A stretch of 64,000 nt of DNA from Candidatus Protoclostridium gallicola (GTDB lineage: Bacteria > Bacillota > Clostridia > Christensenellales > Pumilibacteraceae), in the NCBI GenBank assembly GCA_904387375.1, contig CAJFLE010000001.1, positions 248,001-312,000 of the forward strand, given 5' to 3'. The notes below the pieces were generated by a model that saw only the letters and a program-made list of their open reading frames with translations, made no database searches and was not told where the DNA came from. A program made the position numbers and the translations under genes. Numbering within the stretch: position 1 is the first letter of the stretch; each line of letters starts with the position of its first letter. Shown one piece after another: positions 10,126 through 17,564 of the stretch.

Positions 10126-10133
10126 CGATCGTT

Positions 10134-11468
10134 TCAGTTACCGTTTCCGGTGTCCGGAGATTCTTCGTCGGTCTCCGTCTGTTCGTTTATTTCCGCAGGA
10201 GCGCCGCCGGTCTCTTCCTTCGGCTCTTCGTTCCCGCCGTCAGCTTCTCCGGCTTCGGGTTCCGCGGCGGACGGTTCGTTTTCGGTCGCTTCGTCCTGAA
10301 CCGTAACTTCATCGGTTCCGTCAGCTTCCGGACTCTCCGCATCGGACGTACGGACGTCGTCTGCAGCGCCCGTCGGCTCCATCCCCGCGAAGAAGTCATC
10401 GCCGGCCGGCGGAAGCGTTTCCGTCTGCGGTGCGGCGGCCGCCTTTCTGAGGTGCTTCGTCTTCCAGGTCGCCCACAGCGAAGGCGCGATAAGCACCGAA
10501 GAGAAGGTACCTGCCACAAGTCCGGCGATAAGCGGCAGACAGAAGTTGATCAGATCGGTCACTCCGAATATCGCCGCCATGATGGCAACCATGACTACGG
10601 TTATCATCGTAGTACCGGTAGTATTTGCGGAACGTACGATGGTATCTCTTACCGCGTCGTTGGCTATCTTGGATGGCGTAGCTTCGGGAGGATAAACTTT
10701 CAGATTGTCTCTGATTTTATCGAATATGATTATCGTATTGTTTATCGAATATCCGAGTATGGTAATCAACGCCGCGACGAAAGTACTCGTAATCTCTATG
10801 TGGAACACCATCATAAAGAGGAACATCATGATGACGTCGTGAACAAGACAGAGTATCGCGACAGCGCCCGAAAGCAGTTCGAATCTGAACGCCACATATA
10901 TCAGCATAAGAGCAAGCGACATGAGTATACCGCATATGCAAGTAACGAGCAGTTCGCTGCTCACCGTAGCGCTGACGGAGTCGCCGGCAGTAACGCTGCC
11001 GGAATAATAGTCCTCGCTGAACAGTTCGTCCTGAATCACGTCGGACAGAATGTCGATTAAACCGTCTTCCTGATCGGTACCCGTCATGGTCTGATAATTA
11101 TACCGATCCGTAGTGAATCTGACATAAAGCGAAGTATCCTGACCGTTGCCCTGCTTGGTAATATTTCGGACTTCCAGGCCTACGATTTCTCTTTCGGTAT
11201 AATATTCGTTGGGATTCTCGATTATATCGATAATTTTCGCCTCGGCGTCGGCGCGATAATCGTCGTCGTCAAGCGTAGTACCCATTTTGACGGTCAGCGA
11301 ATATCCTCCGGTGAAGTCCATGCCCAGATTGAGCACATCGCCGCCGGTGGCCACGCCCCATATCACTCCCGCGATTATTGCGATAACCAATACTATCGCG
11401 GGAATTCCGAACCAGAATTTCTTTTTCTCGACGAGTTTAATGTCTCTGGAATGCAGATCAAGTTTCAT
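10134..11468 (-). CDS. secF: Protein translocase subunit SecF with long acidic C-terminal tail
   Basis: LGMDFTGGYSLTVK, GYSINNTIIIFDKIRDNLK, then about 100 aa rich in E/D/A/P. Start placed at MKLDLHSRD. Confidence 0.93.
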   Translation of the reverse strand: MKLDLHSRDIKLVEKKKFWFGIPAIVLVIAIIAGVIWGVATGGDVLNLGMDFTGGYSLTVKMGTTLDDDDYRADAEAKIIDIIENPNEYYTEREIVGLEVRNITKQGNGQDTSLYVRFTTDRYNYQTMTGTDQEDGLIDILSDVIQDELFSEDYYSGSVTAGDSVSATVSSELLVTCICGILMSLALMLIYVAFRFELLSGAVAILCLVHDVIMMFLFMMVFHIEITSTFVAALITILGYSINNTIIIFDKIRDNLKVYPPEATPSKIANDAVRDTIVRSANTTGTTMITVVMVAIMAAIFGVTDLINFCLPLIAGLVAGTFSSVLIAPSLWATWKTKHLRKAAAAPQTETLPPAGDDFFAGMEPTGAADDVRTSDAESPEADGTDEVTVQDEATENEPSAAEPEAGEADGGNEEPKEETGGAPAEINEQTETDEESPDTGNGN

Positions 11469-12951
11469 CGTTGTTGCCTCCCTCGCCATTATGATCGTCG
11501 TCTATGCTTCCGAACAATTTGTCGAAATCATCCTCGTCCGCAGGCGCCGGCGTTTCGGTGCTTTCCGAAACGACTTCGGTCGGACCTTCCGCCGTAGCCG
11601 CGGCTTTCATTCTTCGTATCTTTCTGGGTTTCTCCTGAGGAACCCACTGCTCTTCGTCGGCTTCGTTGAAGCCCGCTCTGCGGTGCAGTCTGTACAGCTT
11701 GGGATCGGTGCCCCATATGGCAATCGTCCACTTGAGCAGCCATCTCGTCAGCACGAGCGACGAGAAAACCGACAGAACAAGACCGATAAGCAGCGTAAGT
11801 CCGAATCCGGAAACGGTACCGGTACCGAATATGAGCAGCATGACAGCCGCGAAGATCGTCGTTACGTTACCGTCTATAATCGCATTCGCGGCTTTTCTGA
11901 AACCTGCATGGTATGCCGCCACCACCGACTTGCCGTTGGAATACTCTTCCTTTATGCGCTCGTATATGATAACGTTACCGTCTATCATCATGCCGAGCGA
12001 AAGTATAATACCCGCGATGCCCGGCAGCGAGAGCTGCACGAGCGGGATCGTCGCCAGCAGGAAGAACATCAGAGCCATATATGCGAGCATACATATGCAG
12101 GCAACCATTCCCATCATGCGGTAGAACAGGCACATGAATATCATTATAAGCACGAACGCTATGGCGCCGCCGATCAGTCCCGCGGCGAGCGCGTTTTCGC
12201 CAAGCGTGGGATCGACGACCGAACTTTCTATAAGGCTGAGTGTAACGGAGAACGTGCCGCTCATGATCTGATCGGCAAGAGCCTGCGCTTCTTCGTAGGT
12301 AAAGTCGCCGGATATGGTGGCTTGTCCGCCCGTTATCGCCTCGTTTATCTGCGCCGTGGAAATAGCCTGATCTTCACGTACGCCGTCCCTGACGCGATAA
12401 ATCTTTATATACTCGTTCGTATGCGCCGACGTTATATCCGCAAATATCTGCGCGCCTTCGGAATTGAGCGAAAGCGAAACAACATACTGTCCGTTGAGTA
12501 TACCGGCCTGCGCGTTGGTAACGACGTCGCCCGTGAAGATCGTTTCTCCGTCGGTTGTGCCGTCGCTCGACAACACGAATTCGAGATCGACGGGTTCGCC
12601 GATTATCGTGAATATCTCGTCCGGATTATCGACGTCCGGAACTTCGACGCGAATACGGTTGGAACCCTCTCTGACTACCGTAGCTTCGGTGTATCCTCTG
12701 GCCGTGAGCAGATCTGTAAGCTGCGTTACGGTACCGTTCATACGCGTGTCTCCGGGGTTTGCTTCGTCAGCTTCGTAAACGGCGTAAACGCCGCCCTCGA
12801 GATCGAGACCGAGCTTGATGGACGAAACGACACCGTACTCGTGCACTTCGCCGCCCGGAGCGACATCGAACTGCACGAAACACGCGACGAGCGCAATAAC
12901 CGTCACTGCCGTCAGTATTATAAACTTGACTAACGATGATTTTCTTTTCAT
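11458..12951 (-). CDS. secD: Protein translocase subunit SecD
   Basis: 497 aa; LGLDLEGGVYAVYEAD, GMMIDGNVIIYERIKEEYSNGKS, FGTGTVSGFGLTLLIGLVLSVFSSLVLTRWLL. Confidence 0.95.
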   Translation of the reverse strand: MKRKSSLVKFIILTAVTVIALVACFVQFDVAPGGEVHEYGVVSSIKLGLDLEGGVYAVYEADEANPGDTRMNGTVTQLTDLLTARGYTEATVVREGSNRIRVEVPDVDNPDEIFTIIGEPVDLEFVLSSDGTTDGETIFTGDVVTNAQAGILNGQYVVSLSLNSEGAQIFADITSAHTNEYIKIYRVRDGVREDQAISTAQINEAITGGQATISGDFTYEEAQALADQIMSGTFSVTLSLIESSVVDPTLGENALAAGLIGGAIAFVLIMIFMCLFYRMMGMVACICMLAYMALMFFLLATIPLVQLSLPGIAGIILSLGMMIDGNVIIYERIKEEYSNGKSVVAAYHAGFRKAANAIIDGNVTTIFAAVMLLIFGTGTVSGFGLTLLIGLVLSVFSSLVLTRWLLKWTIAIWGTDPKLYRLHRRAGFNEADEEQWVPQEKPRKIRRMKAAATAEGPTEVVSESTETPAPADEDDFDKLFGSIDDDHNGEGGNNDET

Positions 12952-12998
12952 TTCGTAATATTCATGCCTTTACTTATCGCACGCTAACGTACTATGAG

Positions 12999-13028
12999 AT
13001 TATATATCAAGAAGGCAATCCAAGTCAA
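12999..13028 (-). promoter_or_regulatory. SigA-type promoter for secD-secF
   Basis: Minus strand TTGACT - 18 nt - TATAAT in the secD upstream region. Confidence 0.7.
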
Positions 13029-13069
13029 ACAAATATTTGCGATTGTTTGCGATTTTTTATTTTATTTCC

Positions 13070-14413
13070 TTAATTTTCCGCTTTTCCGCTTTCGATTGCC
13101 GCTATCGCAAGCGCGCATTCCACTCTTTTTTTCATCAGCTCGCACCCGATAGTATACGGTTTGGTTATTCCGCCGGCGAACTGAATGGAATTTGCGGCAC
13201 AGCCGCCGCTGCAATAGTATTTGGCCCAGCAGTCATTGCATTCTTCTTTCTTGGTGAGATTCGTGGTTGCGAACATCTGCGGCAGCCGCGTATCGAAGCT
13301 TCCGTCCACGACATTACCTATGCGATATTCTTTCATTCCGTCAAATCTGTGGCAGGGATATATGTCCCCGTTGGGCGCAACGGCAAGGTATTCGTCGCCC
13401 GCGTTGCATCCGACCAGACGTTTTGCGGCGCAAGGTCCGTTATATATGTCGATATTGAAGTGGAAAAAGCCGAACTCCTTCCCCGCTGCGCGGCGTTTCA
13501 GATACTCCTCCGCCAATATCTCGTACTGTTCTTTCAGCGCCGGAATATCGCTTTCTTTCAGCGCGAGCGGATCGTCGTCAGCCAGCACGACGGGCTCGAG
13601 CGATATCTGCCCGAAACCGTAATCGTTGAGCGCGATGGCATCCTTCGCGAAATCGGTATTCTCCGCGGTGAACGTTCCGCGCACGTAATAGCTTTTGTCC
13701 CCGCGCGATCTGATAAGTTTCAGAGAATTTTCGAGCGCGCGGTCGAACGAGCCGTGTCCGGCAGCGTCCTTACGCACGGCGTCATGCACCGATTTGCGTC
13801 CGTCGATGCTGAGCACGACGTTGTACATTTCGCGGTTGATATAATCTATAAGCTCGTCTGTCAGCGCGACGGCGTTCGTCGTTATGGTAAAACGGAATTC
13901 CTTGCCCGCGGCTTTCTCTACGGCGCGCGCGTGCGCGATTGCCGCGCGTACCGCATCCATATTGAGCAGCGGTTCGCCGCCGAAAAAGTCCACTTCGAGC
14001 CGTCGGCGTCCGCCGCTTTTTTCTATAAGAAAATCGATGGCCCTGCACGCCGTTTCCGGACTCATAAAGTCAAGATTGCCGTGATATTGTCCGTCGCCGG
14101 CAAAACAGTAACGGCAGCGCAGATTGCAGCCGTGCGCGATATTAAGGCACAGCGCCTTAACTATTCCTTTGTATACCGGTTCGGGGTGATCGGGCTCCGG
14201 CGAAAAAAGTATTCCGCGGCGGATAAGCTCGTCGATTTCCGCCTCCGCTTCCGCGACTTCCGCGCCGTCGTAACCGGAAAAATCTCCTTTTGCCTCGGCA
14301 GAAGGAGATTTTGCTTTTATCAGTTCAGATGTCAGTTCATCGACAACATAAACGGAGCCGCTTTCGACGTCAAGCGCGAAATGCCGCCCCAGACATTCGT
14401 AAGTATGTACCAT
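13070..14413 (-). CDS. scfB: Thioether cross-link-forming SCIFF peptide maturase (radical SAM/SPASM)
   Basis: 447 aa; radical-SAM motif CNLRCRYCFAGDGQYHG, FFGGEPLLN, C-terminal SPASM-type cysteines (CNAGDEYLAVAPNGDIYPCHRF, CNDCWAKYYCSGGCAANS). Adjacent to the SCIFF peptide gene. Confidence 0.93.
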   Translation of the reverse strand: MVHTYECLGRHFALDVESGSVYVVDELTSELIKAKSPSAEAKGDFSGYDGAEVAEAEAEIDELIRRGILFSPEPDHPEPVYKGIVKALCLNIAHGCNLRCRYCFAGDGQYHGNLDFMSPETACRAIDFLIEKSGGRRRLEVDFFGGEPLLNMDAVRAAIAHARAVEKAAGKEFRFTITTNAVALTDELIDYINREMYNVVLSIDGRKSVHDAVRKDAAGHGSFDRALENSLKLIRSRGDKSYYVRGTFTAENTDFAKDAIALNDYGFGQISLEPVVLADDDPLALKESDIPALKEQYEILAEEYLKRRAAGKEFGFFHFNIDIYNGPCAAKRLVGCNAGDEYLAVAPNGDIYPCHRFDGMKEYRIGNVVDGSFDTRLPQMFATTNLTKKEECNDCWAKYYCSGGCAANSIQFAGGITKPYTIGCELMKKRVECALAIAAIESGKAEN

Positions 14414-14422
14414 GCGGCGGAA

Positions 14423-14590
14423 TCAGTCCCTTTCTTTCGATTCTCTGTGCGTCTTCTTCTGTTCGCAGGACTGATTGCCCACGGTGCAGCTGGTCTTGCA
14501 TGCAGACTGGCAGCCCGTCTGGCACTCGCCGCAGCCGGTGCCCTTGTCTTTGCAGATCGTATCTGTAGCAATAATCGTGATATGCTTCAT
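14423..14590 (-). CDS. scfA: SCIFF (six-cysteines-in-forty-five) ribosomal peptide precursor
   Basis: Reverse-strand translation MKHITIIATDTICKDKGTGCGECQTGCQSACKTSCTVGNQSCEQKKTHRESKERD*; SD GGAGGTG. Contains the diagnostic CxxCxxxCQSACKTSCTVGNQxC core. Below the track's length cutoff. Confidence 0.96.
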   Translation of the reverse strand: MKHITIIATDTICKDKGTGCGECQTGCQSACKTSCTVGNQSCEQKKTHRESKERD

Positions 14591-14613
14591 AATTCACCTC
14601 CGGATTTTGTAAT

Positions 14614-14642
14614 ATTATACATTATGAACCGGAAAAATGCAA
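14614..14642 (-). promoter_or_regulatory. SigA-type promoter for the SCIFF precursor
   Basis: Minus strand TTGCAT - 17 nt - TATAAT, 24 nt upstream of the start codon. Confidence 0.8.
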
Positions 14643-14660
14643 GTGAATAGCCGCGCTTTT

Positions 14661-15062
14661 TCAGTTTCTTCTGACAAGCATTGAGATAATTCCGCTGATC
14701 AGTCCGGCAACCATGCCGATTACAGTATTATTAAGCAGAGTGATATCGAATTCGAACCCACCTGCGAGCAGCGAGAATATTATGAACGCGAAAAAACTGT
14801 ACACAAGCCCGGTAATCACGCCGCGCAGCCAGCCGCTGCCCGGACGCCTGAGCGACAGCAGGCACGCGACCAGTATGCTGACCGAACGTATGATCTGATT
14901 GATGACGGTGACGGCGGACGTATCGAGATTGAACGTCTTTATGATAAACGCCGCGCCGAGTACGAGCAGCAGCGACAGAACAAGAGCTATAATGACAGCT
15001 TTGACGATCTCCATTGCGTAATATTTGGGTTCGAGGGACAGATCCGACTTTTTTTGTGACAT
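14661..15062 (-). CDS. TIGR04086-like membrane protein
   Basis: About 133 aa with four predicted TM segments; lies between yajC and SCIFF as in other Clostridia. Start placed at MSQKKSDLS after GCGGAGGT; the upstream MNYRGGFI is translated SD sequence. Confidence 0.8.
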   Translation of the reverse strand: MSQKKSDLSLEPKYYAMEIVKAVIIALVLSLLLVLGAAFIIKTFNLDTSAVTVINQIIRSVSILVACLLSLRRPGSGWLRGVITGLVYSFFAFIIFSLLAGGFEFDITLLNNTVIGMVAGLISGIISMLVRRN

Positions 15063-15067
15063 AATAA

Positions 15068-15105
15068 AACCTCCGCGATAATTCATTATAAACTATGCGG
15101 AGGTT
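15068..15105 (-). promoter_or_regulatory. Dyad occluding the SD of the TIGR04086-like gene
   Basis: aacctccgc (15068-15076) / gcggaggtt (15097-15105), perfect 9 bp; one arm contains the GGAGG SD. Confidence 0.6.
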
Positions 15106-15167
15106 ATCTGCGATATTACGCCGGGCTTAATGCCGGCATGTCTTGTTTTGCCGATAAACGGCGATTA

Positions 15168-15821
15168 TTATTTGCCGTTCTTTCTGCGTCTGCCGTTGCC
15201 GCTTTTTTTAGGAGCGGAAACTGCCGGCGCACTTTCACCCTTCTGCTCCGACGCGGGTGCGGCTTCTTCGGCCGCGGACGCGCTTTCTTCCGCCACTGCC
15301 GCGGCGGTTTCATTGTCCGTACCTGCCGCTTCTGCGGGAGCGGAGACATCGCCGTTCTCCGGCGCGGAAGTGACCGCCTGATCGGGAACGGTTTCTTCGA
15401 ACGGTTCTGCCGGTGCGGGCTGAGTTATTTTAACAGCTTCCTGAGAAGGCGCCGGAACGGATGCGGCGGAGCTTCCAACTGTGCGGTTGAGCACGAGATA
15501 AAGCGCCTGAATATCCACGGTAATGGTAGTAGTGCTTCCGGGAGCGCCCGTTTCGATGACGAGTTCCTTTCTGCCGGGAGCCGGTTCCCTGATCTCTCTG
15601 ACGATGCCTATGATGCCGCCCACGGTTTCGATCGTGTCGCCGACGGACAGAGCGTTGCGCTGCTCTTCTACGTTTTTTTTCTGGCGTCTGTTGTTGATCA
15701 TGGGAAGAACGAACAGTGCGACGACGAACAGCACGGCGACCACGATGAGAATGGGAGTCATTATCTCCGAATTCTGGCAGGAGCCGCCGCCCTCGCTTGT
15801 AAGCAAAAAATTATAAAACAT
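15168..15821 (-). CDS. yajC: Preprotein translocase subunit YajC with extended low-complexity C-terminus
   Basis: MTPILIVVAVLFVVALFVLPMINNRRQKKNVEEQRNALSVGDTIETVGGIIGIVREI, then about 110 aa of A/E/P-rich tail ending in a basic patch. Confidence 0.9.
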   Translation of the reverse strand: MFYNFLLTSEGGGSCQNSEIMTPILIVVAVLFVVALFVLPMINNRRQKKNVEEQRNALSVGDTIETVGGIIGIVREIREPAPGRKELVIETGAPGSTTTITVDIQALYLVLNRTVGSSAASVPAPSQEAVKITQPAPAEPFEETVPDQAVTSAPENGDVSAPAEAAGTDNETAAAVAEESASAAEEAAPASEQKGESAPAVSAPKKSGNGRRRKNGK

Positions 15822-15893
15822 TGTGTTCTCCGTAAAATATGATAGCACAAGTATAAACCAAAACGGGAACTTTTGCAAGCAAAATATTGTCGA

Positions 15894-16628
15894 CTATCGT
15901 AAATTATTGCACTTTACGTCAAAAATGGAATGCAACCTGCGAAACTTATCGTCGTATTCGAATCCGCTTACTACCGTTTCGCAGGGCGCGATGTCGATCA
16001 GATGACAGAGCATGTCGTCGAAAGTTTCGAAAATCTTTTCCCCGCTTTCGCCGTCGCGTCGGTGTTCGACTATTCTGTACTTGCCGCCCAGCTTGAATAT
16101 TTCGGCGCGGCTGCCATCCGACCGCCCGGCGTCTATAAGAAAACGAAGCAATTCGTTCATGGTTTCTTCGTCGCAGAGATACGCGCTGTGTTCGGTGGCA
16201 AGACGGCATATTTCCATCCAGCGCGATACGAGTTCGCTCATCCTGAAATTGCGGTATCCTTCGAGATCGAATATTTTGCCTGACGGCAGCGTTTCGGCTA
16301 CCATTTCCTCTTCGGTTTCTCGATCGAATCCCGTAAGCGCATGGCAAAGCAGTTTTATGGATGCGTCCGGGCAGCGCAATGAACGGATGCGTTCGGAAAT
16401 GAAATCGTATTTCATTCTGCCGAGTATCAGAGAAATCAGCGACGAAGTGACTCCCGCCGCCACCTGCCCCGTACGCCGTCCGTCGGCGCCTATGCTGATA
16501 TACGAACAGCGGCCGCCTATTTTGCATGCCGTCACTGCCGAGTCCCCGAGCTTTTCGTTAATGAGCGACGCGAGTTCGTCCAGCCACCGCAGATGTTTAT
16601 TATCGACGATTATAACGGTTTCGTACAT
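15894..16628 (-). CDS. Putative YtxC-like sporulation protein
   Basis: 244 aa, complete ORF with coding-like composition. Family assigned on overall resemblance only; no hallmark motif. Confidence 0.45.
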   Translation of the reverse strand: MYETVIIVDNKHLRWLDELASLINEKLGDSAVTACKIGGRCSYISIGADGRRTGQVAAGVTSSLISLILGRMKYDFISERIRSLRCPDASIKLLCHALTGFDRETEEEMVAETLPSGKIFDLEGYRNFRMSELVSRWMEICRLATEHSAYLCDEETMNELLRFLIDAGRSDGSRAEIFKLGGKYRIVEHRRDGESGEKIFETFDDMLCHLIDIAPCETVVSGFEYDDKFRRLHSIFDVKCNNLR

Positions 16629-16735
16629 AAATCCTCTCTATTATTGTATGCACGCGAAAATATTTTACACACGCCGTCGGAATCGAAAAATAGCATTTTT
16701 CATGCGATTTGCATAAAAATTATATGTAAAAACGT

Positions 16736-16764
16736 TTGCGTTTTTGTTCCGGTTCTGCTATATT
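16736..16764 (+). promoter_or_regulatory. SigA-type promoter for the tRNA-Cys/tRNA-Leu pair
   Basis: TTGCGT - 17 nt - TATATT upstream of tRNA-Cys. Confidence 0.7.
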
Positions 16765-16791
16765 ATATAGGCGCGGCGGCAAAACGGTTAC

Positions 16792-16865
16792 GGTACCATA
16801 GCCAAGTGGTAAGGCACGGGCCTGCAAAGCCTTGACCCCCGGTTCAAATCCGGGTGGTACCTCCA
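16792..16865 (+). tRNA. tRNA-Cys (GCA), CCA encoded
   Basis: Cloverleaf with acceptor GGTACCA/TGGTACC, anticodon loop CTGCAAA, T-arm GGTTCAAATCC, 3' TCCA. Confidence 0.97.
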
Positions 16866-16867
16866 AT

Positions 16868-16894
16868 ACGCGACGGATTTTAAGTCCGTCGCGT
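16868..16894 (+). repeat. Inter-tRNA hairpin containing an inverted copy of the tRNA-Leu anticodon arm
   Basis: acgcgacgga-ttttaag-tccgtcgcgt, 10-bp stem. cggattttaagtccg (16874-16888) is the exact reverse complement of 16962-16976. Confidence 0.8.
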
Positions 16895-16934
16895 TCTTGC
16901 TTGAAAAGCGTCGCCGCGCGAGCGAATTTATTTT

Positions 16935-17020
16935 GCCGCTGTGATGGAATGGCAGACATCGCGGACTTAAAATCCGCTGGAGGAAACTCCGTATCGGTTC
17001 GACCCCGATCAGCGGCACCA
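16935..17020 (+). tRNA. tRNA-Leu (TAA), CCA encoded
   Basis: Acceptor GCCGCTG/CAGCGGC, anticodon loop CTTAAAA, long variable arm (tggaggaaactcc), T-arm ggttcgacccc, CCA end. Confidence 0.97.
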
Positions 17021-17025
17021 GCATC

Positions 17026-17063
17026 GACAAAGTTTGAGCCCAAAGAATGGGTCGGACTTTGTC
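17026..17063 (+). terminator. Imperfect hairpin downstream of tRNA-Leu
   Basis: gacaaagt...ccca-aagaa-tggg...actttgtc. Confidence 0.45.
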
Positions 17064-17075
17064 ACAATCTAATAA

Positions 17076-17108
17076 GGAAAAGCAACGAGTTTTACTCGTT
17101 GCTTTTCC
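17076..17108 (+). terminator. Terminator-like hairpin downstream of tRNA-Leu
   Basis: ggaaaagcaacgag-tttta-ctcgttgcttttcc, perfect 14-bp stem. Confidence 0.7.
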
Positions 17109-17498
17109 CGTTTATGCGTTAATGCCTGATAATCATTCGATTCATTTATCTTCGCATATAATTCCAATAAAAACCGATTATACCAAAGGTGCGGACGCAG
17201 ACGCCTTTATTATTTGCGCCATTTCCGCATTGCCGATAGATAATGCAAAAGCCAAAGCGACTTTTTGCGGTAAAATGAACCATGTGGCTCTGCCCCGCGA
17301 TTGCGGATAACCCAAATTGTTACCGCTGCCGTTCCAGCGTATGGCAATGCGCCTGTCTTCCTTCCAGAGAACCGATGCGATAAAAAAAATTATCAGTTTC
17401 GTCAGTAAATGCCAGTAGTTTCCGCTTTCAGTAGGCGCTGTTTCCGTTAACAAATCAACAAGCTTTTCTAAAAAATGCTCTATAGCCGTCAAAAATTC

Positions 17499-17527
17499 TT
17501 GACGCGAGCATAGTTTTCGGCTATAAT
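17499..17527 (+). promoter_or_regulatory. SigA-type promoter for the DUF4143 ATPase
   Basis: TTGACG - 17 nt - TATAAT; SD AAGGAG just before the ATG at 17565. Confidence 0.8.
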
Positions 17528-17551
17528 AATATTTAATATTAAATTAGCCGA
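17517..17551 (+). promoter_or_regulatory. Dyad overlapping the -10 region of the ATPase promoter
   Basis: tcggcta...tagccga flanking an AT-rich near-palindromic centre (aatatttaatatt). Confidence 0.5.
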
Positions 17552-17564
17552 TAAGGAGTCTCTT

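Noticed and set aside
16720-17043. 107-aa minus-strand ORF containing VPPGFEPGVKALQARALPLGYGT
   Set aside because: Classic spurious translation across the reverse complement of tRNA-Cys and tRNA-Leu.
17178-17492. 104-aa minus-strand ORF MTAIEHFLEKLVDLLTE...
   Set aside because: TTG start with no SD, abutting the divergent ATPase promoter and without recognisable family. Possibly a remnant, but not supportable as a gene.
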